A stretch of 54,630 bases of DNA from positions 1 to 54,630 of the forward strand of contig JAKISW010000016.1 in NCBI GenBank assembly GCA_021648375.1, written 5' to 3'. The stretch is from Devosiaceae bacterium (lineage in GTDB: Bacteria > Pseudomonadota > Alphaproteobacteria > Rhizobiales > Devosiaceae). The notes below the pieces were generated by a model. That model saw only the letters and a list, made by a program, of their open reading frames with translations, had not been told where the DNA came from and did not search any database. Each line of letters begins with the position of its first letter. Positions within the stretch are counted from its first letter, which is position 1. Shown here in pieces: positions 44,295 through 53,522 of this stretch. A program made the position numbers and the translations under genes.

Positions 44295-44323
44295 TAAATA
44301 AGCAAACACAGCCCTTCAGTCAA
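44295..44323 (-). promoter_or_regulatory. Putative rpmB promoter
   Basis: Minus strand TTGACT (44323-44318), 17-base spacer, TATTTA (44300-44295). A leader of about 130 bases runs to the ATG. Nothing else recognisable in the 44159-44611 spacer; the DUF3108 promoter was not found. Confidence 0.6.
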
Positions 44324-44611
44324 GCCTTGTGATGCTTTCAACCCTAAGGTTTATTCTTTCAACTTTTGCAATGCCACTAGCACAACTATTCCCCATGTAT
44401 CTGCCTTGGCTTGAATATGAGCGTTTGTGCAGGCAATCTGGTAAAAATTGATTCGATAAAACTGTTTTTCGCCTGTTTTTATCGCTACCAGAACAAAAGT
44501 TAATGTCCGCAGAAAAAAAGTAATTCAAAAATGCTTTGCCAAAATCATTCTCCAAAAACCATTTTCCTCACAACATTCACTAAGTTTTCCATTGGCAGAT
44601 TTTTCTTGCCC

Positions 44612-45394
44612 ATGAGATATTTTGCTGTTCTATTTTCGTGTATCTGGTCTTTTGGTGTTTCTGCTGCCCCGGTTTCTGTTGTCGCACAATATGTTATCAG
44701 CGTTGGTGGCACCATTATTGCCCGCGCTGATATTGACCTTAGAGATGATGGCAGCTCCTACACAATGGAAATGAGCGCAAAAATTTCCGGTTTGGGAAAT
44801 CTGGTCGCCAGCGGCTCCGCTTCCATAAATGTCTCTGGGACTTCAACAAACACCACTCTTTTTGGCGATGATTTCACCCTGCAAACCAAATCTCCCCAGG
44901 GCAGCGCAAAAGTAACCGTTAGTTTTATTGAGCGCAATGTCGCAGCTTTTTTCTCAGAGCCGCCCCAACCCCCACGTCTCGATCAGATACCCTTGCAGCG
45001 ATCCCAGCTGAGAAATGTCAATGATATGCTTAGCGCATTTATTCTAAAATCCACGCAACTGGGGCCGCAAGTCTGCGATCGCACCTTTAACATATTCACC
45101 GGCGTGGAGCGCTTTGATCTGGAACTGCGCTATGCGTCGGCTGAAAATGCCACCTCAGCGCGCACCGGTTATCAGGGACCGGTTATATTGTGTCAGCTCA
45201 ATTACATTCCCATATCCGGCCACTATGCCAGCTCTGAAATCACCAACTACCTGCAAGGGTCTGAGCGTATATTGATCTGGTTTGCGCCGGTTGTCGGTTC
45301 TGATATTTTTATTCCCTACCGGGTTTTGATCGGCACCACCTTTGGCGACCTGTCCATGGTTTTAACCGGACTGACAAACAACAATGAAAGTTAA
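44612..45394 (+). CDS. DUF3108 domain protein, exported
   Basis: From ATG at 44612 the product is 260 residues, with a signal peptide (hydrophobic MRYFAVLFSCIWSFGVSA then AP). The rest is a DUF3108 fold: VVAQYVISVGGTIIARADIDLRDD and ERFDLELRYASAEN. Probably periplasmic; function unknown. A longer frame begins at 44531 but would put 27 residues before the signal. Located between rpmB and the helicase, as usual in Rhizobiales. Confidence 0.85.
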   Translation: MRYFAVLFSCIWSFGVSAAPVSVVAQYVISVGGTIIARADIDLRDDGSSYTMEMSAKISGLGNLVASGSASINVSGTSTNTTLFGDDFTLQTKSPQGSAKVTVSFIERNVAAFFSEPPQPPRLDQIPLQRSQLRNVNDMLSAFILKSTQLGPQVCDRTFNIFTGVERFDLELRYASAENATSARTGYQGPVILCQLNYIPISGHYASSEITNYLQGSERILIWFAPVVGSDIFIPYRVLIGTTFGDLSMVLTGLTNNNES

Positions 45395-45772
45395 CAAAGT
45401 CATCTGGCTTTGTCCCTGATTGAAACGTCAAGCCAATTTGCATAAAAATTTTCAGCCAGAAACCCCGTAAATCCTTCAAAGCCATAGTTAATTCAAAAAT
45501 AAATCTGCCAATGTTCCATTAATGTTGCATTTACATTTTGGCGGATTTGGCCAAAATTTATTCTTTTTTAATGAAAGTAAACGCCAAACACCGGTTTTGC
45601 TCTTTTTTAACCGGCAAAAATCAAAATTAGGGGCTTATTTTATTTACACCACCAGATAAGGTATGGAACAGACTGGGAACAACGCAAAAATGGCGATTCG
45701 GACCTTATTTGTTCCCAGTTCGTACTGTTAATTAAAAAACTCTGGGATATTTCTGTTTTTTGTATCACTTTG
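45395..45772. other. Spacer with an inverted repeat upstream of the helicase
   Basis: A 378-base AT-rich spacer without a gene. It holds an inverted repeat CTGGGAACAA (45673-45682) / TTGTTCCCAG (45709-45718), 26-base loop, no T-tail. It may be regulatory or part of a mobile fragment; unresolved. Confidence 0.5.
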
Positions 45773-48700
45773 ATGCATGTTCGAATGATAAGGTTCATCG
45801 ATTTTTCGCAGATGCAAAATTTTTCCTCAAAATCTTCTGTTGACCCCGGCTCTTTAGCTATTGGTTCCGCTGGCATCCAGAATCTCAAGGCCGTGCTGGG
45901 ACCAACCAATACCGGCAAGACCCATTATGCAATCGAGCGCATGCTGGCCTATTCTAGCGGAATTATAGGCCTTCCCCTGCGCCTGCTGGCCCGAGAAGTA
46001 TATGACAGGATATGCCTGCGCGTCGGCTCCCATTCAGTTGCTCTGATCACAGGGGAAGAGCGCATAATCCCAAAAAATTCCCGTTATTGGATTGCGACCG
46101 TGGAGGCCATGCCGCAGGATATTCCCTGCGAATTTGTTGCTATTGATGAAATTCAGATGGCCGCAGATTTCGATCGGGGCCATATTTTTACCCAGCGTAT
46201 TTTAACAATGCGCGGCAGAGCTGAAACCCTGCTGCTGGGTGCTTCCACCATGGCTCCGATTCTCAAATCCCTGTTGGGACCAATTGAAATTGTCGAGCGT
46301 CCTCGGCTTTCGCAACTTCAATATGCCGGTTCCAAAAAAATCACCCGCGTGCCACCCAGAACGGCAATCATCGCCTTTTCCGCAAGTGAGGTTTATGCAA
46401 TTGCCGAATTGGTTCGCCGCCAAAGGGGCGGTGCTGCAATTGTTATGGGTGCCCTGTCGCCACGCACCAGAAATGCCCAGGTTGAAATGTATCAGAACGG
46501 CGACGTGGATATTCTGGTCGCCACCGATGCCATTGGCATGGGCTTAAACCTCAATATCGAACATGTGGCCTTTTCTTCAGATCATAAATTTGATGGCCGC
46601 CAGACCCGTCCGTTAACACCGGCAGAAATGGGCCAGATTGCCGGACGAGCCGGTCGGCATCTCAACAATGGAACTTTTGGGGTAACCGGCCACGCCGCGC
46701 CCCTGGAAAATGAAATGGTTGAACGTCTGCACAATCATGATTTTGATCCGGTAAAAATTTTGCAGTGGCGCAATCCAAAACTTAATTTTTCATCTGTTGC
46801 AGCTTTGCTCAATTCCTTAGATATAACACCGGATAATAAAAAACTTACCCGTGTCCCGACAAATACTGACCAAAAAGCACTGGAGAATTTAAGGCATAAT
46901 GGGGTAACAAAGCTGGCAATTAGCCAAAAGCAGGTGCAATTATTGTGGGAATGTTGCCAAATTCCCGATTTTCCCAATATTTCGCCCAATCAGCATGCTC
47001 AGATGGTAACCAGCGTATTTACCGATATGATCAGCTGTGCAACAATCTCTAGGCGCTGGTTTGCTGAGCAGGTAAATTTTTGCGACAACATAACCGGCGA
47101 TATCGACGCATTGTCCAATCGGATCAAGCAAATCCGAACATGGACATTCATCGCCAACAAAAAAGACTGGCTTAACGAACAAGAATATTGGCAACATAAA
47201 ACCCGTGATATAGAAAATTCTCTAAGCGATGCTCTGCACGAACGCCTGATGCGGCGCTTTGTGGACAAACGCACTTCCATTTTAATCCGGCACTTAAAAG
47301 ACAAGCAAATGAGCGAACCTGAAATCAACTCCAAAGGCGAAATTCTGATTGAGGGGCATTTAATTGGCTCTATCGAGGGATTTCGTTTCAAACTGGCCAA
47401 ATCCGATACTGAAAACGATAACAAAAGCGCGCGCTCTGCCGCCGCCAGCGCTATCGCGCCGCAAATTTTGCACAGGGCAAGAACTCTAATTGCCACCCCC
47501 AACGATAAAATCGTCATGACTTCGGATGGGTTTTTGCGCTGGAAAGGCGAAATTGTCGCTGAATTGGCCGAGGGAGACGAAATATTTTCGCCCCGGATTT
47601 TAGTTTTGGCCGATGAAAGTCTTGGCGGCAAAGAGCTGGAACAGGTGGAGGACCGACTAAATCTTTGGATGCGTCACACCATTAATACCCAGCTTGAGCA
47701 AATTCTGGCCCTGCGCGATCCGGCAGATCTTGAGGGCGGTGCCAGGGGCATTGCTTTTCAGCTATTTGAAAATTTAGGGATTTTGCCCCGCTCAAAAGTA
47801 GCGGCTGAAATTAAAGCCCTTGAACAAGAGGAGCGGGCAAAATTGCGCAAATACGGCGTGCGCTTTGGTGCCTATCACATCTATCTGCCCTTAACTTTAA
47901 AACCTGCCCCCCGGGAACTGGCGCTGATGTTGTTTGCGCTGAAAAACGGTGGCCTGCGCCAGCCCGGAGTCTCAGATATTCCCGCCATTACCCTTTCCGG
48001 GCGCACCTCGTTTGCTATTGATCCTGAAGTGAACAGGGCCCTATATGAAATTGCCGGTTTCAAGGTTACTGACCGACGCGCCGTTCGTGTGGATATCCTT
48101 GAAAGGCTGGCCGATTTAATTCGCCCCCTGATAAGTTTTGATCCCGCCCGCCATCACGGCACTCCGCCGGAAGGGGCGGCAAAGCGCAACGGATTTCAGG
48201 TTACTGTGCAAATGACCTCGCTGCTTGGATGCGCTGGAGAAGATTTTGCCTCTATTCTGAAATCTTTGGGTTATCGGGTCGAAAGAACCAAAATTGAACC
48301 TGAAAAGTCTGGCCCCCCTAAAGCATCCGAACCTGAAACCGGGCAACCCGACCAGGAAAAAACCAATCCAGATAGCGCTGGCAGTACCCCCAGTGCCGGT
48401 AGTACCGACAGTGCAGAACTTGCAAAAGTCGATGGGGTTGATATTTCGCCAACTGAGGAAAAACCAGAAGAAGACCTGGAACAGCTAAAAAAACTCGATG
48501 GTATTAAAACTGCCAATGAGCAAGAGCCTGAAACAGAACAAAAGGACAAAAAATCGCCGGAGACTGAATCAGAGCAGGAGCCTGAATTTCTTGAAATCTG
48601 GTTTCCCGTTTCAAAGCGCCCCCCAAATTTCAACAAGAATAAATCCGACTCCAAACCGGCAAAAAATTCGGGCAATGCCCGGCCCGGCGGCAAAGCCAGC

Positions 48701-48850
48701 AATAAAAATCCCCGGAACAATTTTGCCGGCTCTGGCAACAAATCTCATTCAAACAAGCGCCCTGCTCCAAAAAGAAAAGAAAAACCCATAGACCCGGATT
48801 CACCCTTTGCAGCCTTGGCCGCCCTTAAGTTGAAAGACCCCAAAAAATAG
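45773..48850 (+). CDS. SUV3-like RNA helicase (MgpS-type)
   Basis: About 1025 residues. N-terminal helicase core: Walker A LGPTNTGKTHYAIERML near residue 45, Walker B region AIDEIQMAADFDRG, VATDAIGMGLNL and QIAGRAGRH. The C-terminal ~170 residues are disordered, rich in Pro, Glu and Lys. In mitochondria SUV3 unwinds RNA for degradation; alphaproteobacterial homologues have a similar role by inference. The start is uncertain: ATG at 45773, 45785 or 45812 all lack a good ribosome site. A conserved rhizobial cluster with the S4 protein follows. Confidence 0.9.
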   Translation: MHVRMIRFIDFSQMQNFSSKSSVDPGSLAIGSAGIQNLKAVLGPTNTGKTHYAIERMLAYSSGIIGLPLRLLAREVYDRICLRVGSHSVALITGEERIIPKNSRYWIATVEAMPQDIPCEFVAIDEIQMAADFDRGHIFTQRILTMRGRAETLLLGASTMAPILKSLLGPIEIVERPRLSQLQYAGSKKITRVPPRTAIIAFSASEVYAIAELVRRQRGGAAIVMGALSPRTRNAQVEMYQNGDVDILVATDAIGMGLNLNIEHVAFSSDHKFDGRQTRPLTPAEMGQIAGRAGRHLNNGTFGVTGHAAPLENEMVERLHNHDFDPVKILQWRNPKLNFSSVAALLNSLDITPDNKKLTRVPTNTDQKALENLRHNGVTKLAISQKQVQLLWECCQIPDFPNISPNQHAQMVTSVFTDMISCATISRRWFAEQVNFCDNITGDIDALSNRIKQIRTWTFIANKKDWLNEQEYWQHKTRDIENSLSDALHERLMRRFVDKRTSILIRHLKDKQMSEPEINSKGEILIEGHLIGSIEGFRFKLAKSDTENDNKSARSAAASAIAPQILHRARTLIATPNDKIVMTSDGFLRWKGEIVAELAEGDEIFSPRILVLADESLGGKELEQVEDRLNLWMRHTINTQLEQILALRDPADLEGGARGIAFQLFENLGILPRSKVAAEIKALEQEERAKLRKYGVRFGAYHIYLPLTLKPAPRELALMLFALKNGGLRQPGVSDIPAITLSGRTSFAIDPEVNRALYEIAGFKVTDRRAVRVDILERLADLIRPLISFDPARHHGTPPEGAAKRNGFQVTVQMTSLLGCAGEDFASILKSLGYRVERTKIEPEKSGPPKASEPETGQPDQEKTNPDSAGSTPSAGSTDSAELAKVDGVDISPTEEKPEEDLEQLKKLDGIKTANEQEPETEQKDKKSPETESEQEPEFLEIWFPVSKRPPNFNKNKSDSKPAKNSGNARPGGKASNKNPRNNFAGSGNKSHSNKRPAPKRKEKPIDPDSPFAALAALKLKDPKK

Positions 48851-49272
48851 TAAAATCAACGCCCAAAGATCTTACGACAGAACCAGCACACACCGTCCAA
48901 AGTCAACGGCTGGATAAATGGTTGTATTTCACTCGAATAGTCAAATCCCGCTCTTTGGCCCAAACCCTGATAAAAGGTGGCGCTGTCAGAATTGATGGAT
49001 CGCGAGTAGTTAAAACCAGCGCTTTGATTTCTGCCTCAAACGTCTTGACCATTGCCTATGCAGACCAGATAAAAATTTTGCGCTTTTTATTACCAGGAGA
49101 AAAAAGAGGCCCCGCCATTGACGCCCAGCTTTTATATGAGGATCTTTCCCCTCCAAAAATTTCAAACAAAGATAGAAAAATCAATGCAAATGCCACGGCC
49201 GTACGCGAACCGGGCAGTGGACGCCCAACCAAAAAACAACGCAGGCAAACCGATCAACTAAAAGATTTTTAG
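48847..49272 (+). CDS. S4-domain RNA-binding protein (Hsp15-like), unclear start
   Basis: The frame from 48829 encodes ...SQRLDKWLYFTRIVKSRSLAQTLIKGGAVRIDG, the full S4 domain start, followed by a basic Lys/Arg-rich tail (GRPTKKQRRQTDQ). Relatives resemble ribosome-associated Hsp15. No ATG, GTG or TTG occurs between the upstream stop (48826-48828) and TTG at 48922, which would cut off the conserved QRLDKW part. I mark the ATA at 48847, which overlaps the helicase stop, only as a possibility; ACG or CTG codons are others. Confidence 0.75.
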   Translation: MVKSTPKDLTTEPAHTVQSQRLDKWLYFTRIVKSRSLAQTLIKGGAVRIDGSRVVKTSALISASNVLTIAYADQIKILRFLLPGEKRGPAIDAQLLYEDLSPPKISNKDRKINANATAVREPGSGRPTKKQRRQTDQLKDF

Positions 49273-49460
49273 AACAAGACCTGAGTTCAAAACTCTATTA
49301 TCTCAGCAATATCTGGCAAAAAATATCATTTCCCAAAAGCCAGGAGGATTGTTTTTTCTCTTGGACGCAAACGGGTTGAGTTTAATCAAGAAAAAAGTTA
49401 GCTAGCATCAACTTATTTTTCTACGACCTTTAAAGACCCTCTTTTTTCTCAGGCAGTTTT

Positions 49461-49799
49461 ATGACCTATATCGTTTCGGACAATTGCATAAAGTGTAAAT
49501 ATACAGACTGTGTTGAAGTCTGCCCGGTGGATTGTTTTTATGAGGGTGAAAACATGCTGGTCATTCATCCGGATGAATGTATTGATTGCGGCGTTTGTGA
49601 ACCGGAATGCCCCGCAGAGGCCATTAGCGCTGATACTGAAGCCGGGGTCGAAAAATGGCTGGAAATCAATACCAAATACGCCTCTATCTGGCCCAATATA
49701 ACCCAGCAGGCTCAGCCCATGCCCGATGCAGAAAAATTCGATGGCGAAAAGGGCAAGTTTGAAAAATATTTCTCAGAAAAGCCCGGCGAAGGCGATTAA
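49461..49799 (+). CDS. fdxA: Ferredoxin FdxA (7Fe-8S type)
   Basis: 112 residues with two cluster motifs: C9-x2-C12-x4-C17-x3-C21P and C40-x2-C43-x2-C46-x3-C50P. The family is thought to hold one [3Fe-4S] and one [4Fe-4S] cluster and carry electrons in the cytosol. The acidic C-terminal tail is typical. It is set between the S4 protein and carD. Confidence 0.95.
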   Translation: MTYIVSDNCIKCKYTDCVEVCPVDCFYEGENMLVIHPDECIDCGVCEPECPAEAISADTEAGVEKWLEINTKYASIWPNITQQAQPMPDAEKFDGEKGKFEKYFSEKPGEGD

Positions 49800-49860
49800 A
49801 ATCTGAGCCTGCAAAAAAATTTCATTGCAAGTACAAAACAGCAAAAAAAGCTTATTGTTG

Positions 49861-49889
49861 CCAAAAAATCACGGTTTTTGATTTTTTGG
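49861..49889. terminator. Hairpin after fdxA, possible terminator
   Basis: CCAAAAAATCA (49861-49871) and TGATTTTTTGG (49879-49889) form an 11-bp stem with a 7-base loop, 60 bases after the fdxA stop. It overlaps the putative carD -35 box. The run of Ts is inside the stem rather than after it. Confidence 0.5.
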
Positions 49890-49906
49890 CACAATTGTGT
49901 TATGCT
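49878..49906 (+). promoter_or_regulatory. Putative carD promoter with internal operator palindrome
   Basis: TTGATT (49878-49883), 17-base spacer, TATGCT (49901-49906). The spacer holds the perfect palindrome CACAATTGTG (49890-49899), placed where a repressor would block polymerase. The start would fall near 49913, leaving a leader of ~300 bases before carD. The leader shows no recognisable small gene. Confidence 0.5.
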
Positions 49907-50215
49907 CCCAAAATTGAACACAGTATTTAAGCTGATAGTTCGAAAAAATTTCAGTTAAACACAAACGCCAGTTACCAATAAGTGACAACTTAAAATTTAA
50001 AAATTTAACCCGGGTGCCACAAAAGTTGCACTTTTTGAAACCCCCCGAAAAAGCTTACCAAGGCTGATCATCGCCCAATCAGTTAGTCCGCTTGCGGCAA
50101 AAAACGTTTTGACTTTTTTTAAAAGCCGAGTGTTTAAAAAAAACCGGGTGCAAAAAAACAAAAGCCTATCTGCTTTGATAGTGACTTTAAAGAGCCTTAA
50201 ACAGGAGTATGCCAG

Positions 50216-50842
50216 ATGGCAGCTAAAAAAATTATGCAACGCGCAGGCTTTAAGACCAATGAGTTTGTGGTCTATCCTGCCCATGGCGTTGGCCAGATTA
50301 CATCCATTGAAGAGCAGGAAATTGCTGACCTTTTAATGGAATTGTTTGTCATAAATTTCGAACAGGACAAACTTACCCTGCGTGTGCCCGTTAATAAGGT
50401 AAAAAGCGTTGGCATGCGCAAACTGGCCAGCGACGATCATGTTGCACGCGCCTTAAAAACCGTCACCGGCCGGGCCCGGGTTAAACGCACCATGTGGAGC
50501 CGCCGCGCTCAGGAATATGAAGCCAAAATCAACTCCGGCGATCTGGATTATATCTCAGAAGTTGTGCGCGATCTTTATCGCTCAGAAGATCAGCCCGAAC
50601 AATCATATTCAGAACGCCAATTGTTTGAACAGGCCATGGATCGCATGTCCCGCGAAATTTCCGTAGTCAGAAAAATCACCCTGACTGAAGGTGAGCAGGT
50701 AATTCTCAAGGAACTGGCCAAAAGCCCGCGCCGGGGTGCCAATACCGAAGCAACTGCTTCATCAACTGAAGAAACCACAGCAGATAAAGAGAATAAAGGC
50801 GCCAAAGAATCCGGCACCAAAAGCTCAGAAGCCGCCGCTTAG
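50216..50842 (+). CDS. CarD family transcriptional regulator
   Basis: 208 residues beginning MAAKKIMQRAGFKTNEFVVYPAHGVGQI, the CarD/TRCF RNA polymerase interaction domain, followed by a helical domain with VKSVGMRKLASDDHVARALKTVTG and RRAQEYEAKINSGD. It binds RNA polymerase and stabilises open complexes, notably at rRNA promoters. The ATG has AGGAG 9 bases upstream. C-terminal tail is Ala/Thr/Glu-rich. Confidence 0.95.
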   Translation: MAAKKIMQRAGFKTNEFVVYPAHGVGQITSIEEQEIADLLMELFVINFEQDKLTLRVPVNKVKSVGMRKLASDDHVARALKTVTGRARVKRTMWSRRAQEYEAKINSGDLDYISEVVRDLYRSEDQPEQSYSERQLFEQAMDRMSREISVVRKITLTEGEQVILKELAKSPRRGANTEATASSTEETTADKENKGAKESGTKSSEAAA

Positions 50843-50878
50843 ATTAAGACCATTCTCAAAAACAATCTGAAACAATCA

Positions 50879-50917
50879 AATGCCCTGTTTTGAAGCAATC
50901 AAAGCAGGGCATTTTTT
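50879..50917 (+). terminator. Rho-independent terminator after carD
   Basis: AATGCCCTG and CAGGGCATT form a 9-bp perfect stem around a 17-base loop, followed by a run of Ts. It separates carD from the convergent M48 gene and may serve both. Confidence 0.85.
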
Positions 50918-50964
50918 ATGAGTCAATTATCATTATCTGCGCAGAAAAAATATGTTGGCGCGCT

Positions 50965-52488
50965 CTATCTCACCGTGACAATTTTATAAAACTGCCCTTC
51001 CCTCACATCATCCCCCGCAAACAAATTATTGATCAGAAAAAACAGCGTCTCCCCATCCGGCAACATTCGCATTCGAGCTGCAAGAGTATCAGCATTATCT
51101 CCGGCTCTCGCCCGCACCAGATCAACTTTTACCTCGCGAATTTTACTCAGGTCATTGCCATTGCTGGCCCTGAAACTTTTAATGGTTTCCAATGCGGCTG
51201 AAGAAAACCTGTCGGTTTGCTCCCTTGAAGCAAAAATAAACCGGTACACTTCGCCCCCAAATCTCAAAGCGGTGACCCGAAACACCCAATCATCGGTTTT
51301 GGCGGACCCGGAAGCCATTTCCACACCATTATAATTTTCAGCTCTTACGGTTTCAGGCTGCAAACCAGCAATCCATCCCGATTTCAAATATTCTTCCAGC
51401 TTCATTTCCACTGGAACACTGGCACTGTCAAAACGCACCGCTTCCCCGTCTCCGGCAACACCAACCACGGCTTCTCTGGAATTTTGCAAAGTATATCGCG
51501 CCGGCACAGAAAAGGTAAATTTCAACTGCGGATGAATAAACTGACGTCCCACAATTGCTCCCTGTTCCGGACTATCGCCAAACGCCATTCCCCTGATGGC
51601 AAGCAAATACCCATCCCGGTCATTTTCAACTGTTTGAGGTCCGTTAAGGCTTTGAGCAGTCTCCAGTGCCCTTTGAATTCTATCCGGAGCCGAAGGGTGC
51701 GTGGCAAGAAAATCATCCCCCTGATCTTCTTCTCCGGAACGAAAACTGGAAAACCGGCTCATAGCTCCAAGAAAACGCGCCGCCGCCGTGGGGTCAAACC
51801 CGGCTAGTGCAGCAATTTTCACCCCTTCGGTATCCGCTGATAATTCCTGTGCCTGGGAAAACGCAGCTAAGGAAACCCTTGAACGTGAAACCCCCTGATC
51901 ATTGTCTGCATTAGCGCCAAACAGCCCTTCAATTACCCGGTCCACCAGCTGGCTGGTAGCAACCCTGTTGGTACGGGCACGGGCATGACGAAGGGTAACA
52001 TGGGCAATTTCATGGGCCAGAACTGCAGCAATTTCACTGCTGTCATTAGCCAGGGCCAAAATGCCGCGCGTCACATAAATATATCCCCCCGGCAATGCAA
52101 ATGCATTAACTTCAGGGGAGTTAAGAATGGTGATCTGAAACGAAGTTTGGGGCTGCTGCGTCGCAACCAGCAATCGCGAAACAACCTGCGCCAACATGAT
52201 TTCCGCTCTGCGGTTTGTGTAAACTCCCCCGTAATTATTCAAAATTGCCGGGTTTTCACGACGCCCGATCACCGCATCTTCTGGCGAGGTGCCGGCAGGA
52301 ACCGCCTGCCCGGCCCCGGTCTGGGCGGTATTAATTCCCCCTCCGCCCAAAAACTGGGTGCAGGCAGAAAGGGCCATTATCATAGCCATCGACAAGGCCA
52401 GACCACTGCTTCGCTTAAGAAAAATGGCGCGCTGAACGTCATCCCTCGTTCGCCTGGCTTTTTTCTGAAGTGTCCCGATATCCATCAA
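50965..52488 (-). CDS. M48 family metalloprotease (BepA-like)
   Basis: 507 residues with an N-terminal hydrophobic segment (about 28-45, ending near a Cys that might be lipidated: ALSACTQF) and the zinc motif HEIAH (H159, E160, H163) in AVLAHEIAHVTLRH; ELSADTEG gives the third ligand. Periplasmic quality-control proteases of this type act on outer-membrane proteins. The C-terminal half is the family extension. Overlaps the start of the SNase gene's end by 4 bases, so the two are coupled. Confidence 0.92.
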   Translation of the reverse strand: MMDIGTLQKKARRTRDDVQRAIFLKRSSGLALSMAMIMALSACTQFLGGGGINTAQTGAGQAVPAGTSPEDAVIGRRENPAILNNYGGVYTNRRAEIMLAQVVSRLLVATQQPQTSFQITILNSPEVNAFALPGGYIYVTRGILALANDSSEIAAVLAHEIAHVTLRHARARTNRVATSQLVDRVIEGLFGANADNDQGVSRSRVSLAAFSQAQELSADTEGVKIAALAGFDPTAAARFLGAMSRFSSFRSGEEDQGDDFLATHPSAPDRIQRALETAQSLNGPQTVENDRDGYLLAIRGMAFGDSPEQGAIVGRQFIHPQLKFTFSVPARYTLQNSREAVVGVAGDGEAVRFDSASVPVEMKLEEYLKSGWIAGLQPETVRAENYNGVEMASGSAKTDDWVFRVTALRFGGEVYRFIFASREQTDRFSSAALETIKSFRASNGNDLSKIREVKVDLVRARAGDNADTLAARMRMLPDGETLFFLINNLFAGDDVREGQFYKIVTVR

Positions 52489-53291
52489 AGCCTCGCCAAC
52501 AATTCTATTTGCTCCGGATGGGTGACTTCAATGCGAGGCCCGTCCTGTTGCTCAATCCATCCTCTAACCCTGATCAAAGAATTCTCAAACATCAGCGGAT
52601 CAATTCCTGCATCTTCAAACCTGCGCAGCCCGGCGCGCTCTATAACTATGGTAAAATCCTCATTCCAGTTTTTACCAAAATTAAGATATACTCGTTGCCT
52701 GACCCGATCGGCATTTATCACCCGACCCTCAATAATTTCATACTGGTCCAATCGTTCCAATAATATTTTTGGCTTGGCCCCATCCCTAATTGCATAAAAG
52801 GCTTCTCCGTCCCAGATCCCTGCCCGATCCGCCCTGGCCTGCGCTTCTATCTGGTATAATTCACTTAGACAAAACCGGTTATCAGGAAATGAATAAACCC
52901 GCGCCAAACCTTCTTTCAACATGGCACCCTGCGCCCATATCTGTTCATCACCGATAAACATATGGCCAAGTACCCTGCCATGGCGATCAATTCTCGCCCC
53001 TCCATAGCGGATTTCAACATTTTTACCTAAGGACAGCCTTTCAAGCTCTTGCTTGGATTGCAATGCCAATGGCCATGTTTCAAATCCATCGCGCCCTAAG
53101 GGAAGTTTTGGAGCCTGAACACCTATCAGGCGAACTTTAATATCACTATCAAGTACAACTGTATCCCCGTCGATTACTTCAATTACACGGCCCTTGGGCC
53201 CCGCTTGCAATTCCTCACATGCGCTTGCTGCAACTAATGATAATGCAGAATATATTAGTACCACGAAAATCCCGCCTAATAATTTCTTCAA
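52485..53291 (-). CDS. SNase-like (thermonuclease family) protein
   Basis: 268 residues with a signal peptide (hydrophobic 5-22, then SACEELQ) and an OB-fold SNase domain: GRVIEVIDGDTVVLDSDIKVRLIGVQAPKLP and RIDRHGRVLGHMF. Arg residues of the family are present, but the usual catalytic Glu after DTPE is not found (here QAPKLP), as in many alphaproteobacterial homologues. Likely periplasmic; nuclease activity is doubtful. Precedes the M48 gene in a transcription unit. Confidence 0.85.
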   Translation of the reverse strand: MKKLLGGIFVVLIYSALSLVAASACEELQAGPKGRVIEVIDGDTVVLDSDIKVRLIGVQAPKLPLGRDGFETWPLALQSKQELERLSLGKNVEIRYGGARIDRHGRVLGHMFIGDEQIWAQGAMLKEGLARVYSFPDNRFCLSELYQIEAQARADRAGIWDGEAFYAIRDGAKPKILLERLDQYEIIEGRVINADRVRQRVYLNFGKNWNEDFTIVIERAGLRRFEDAGIDPLMFENSLIRVRGWIEQQDGPRIEVTHPEQIELLARL

Positions 53292-53480
53292 CTTGAACCC
53301 GAATCCAAATGTTTTTCCATAGATTAGGTGAGGACCCTAAACAATATTGCGGCAAAAATCATCCAACCAGCAAATCAATAATAAAGCCAATATTAAAACA
53401 ATGAACTGCAATTGGTGCTATTGGCAAAATACAAAAAAACTTTTAAGCAAATACCTTGTTCCAAAGCATGCCTGACAACC

Positions 53481-53494
53481 AGGGTTTGGACCCT
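53481..53494. repeat. AGGGT-type palindrome upstream of the tRNA
   Basis: AGGGTTTGGACCCT, one mismatch from the recurring palindrome, about 30 bases before the tRNA gene. A weaker relative (TTAGGTGAGGACCCTAA) lies at 53324-53340. Confidence 0.6.
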
Positions 53495-53522
53495 AATTGT
53501 CATTTGGTTTAACTAAAAATCA

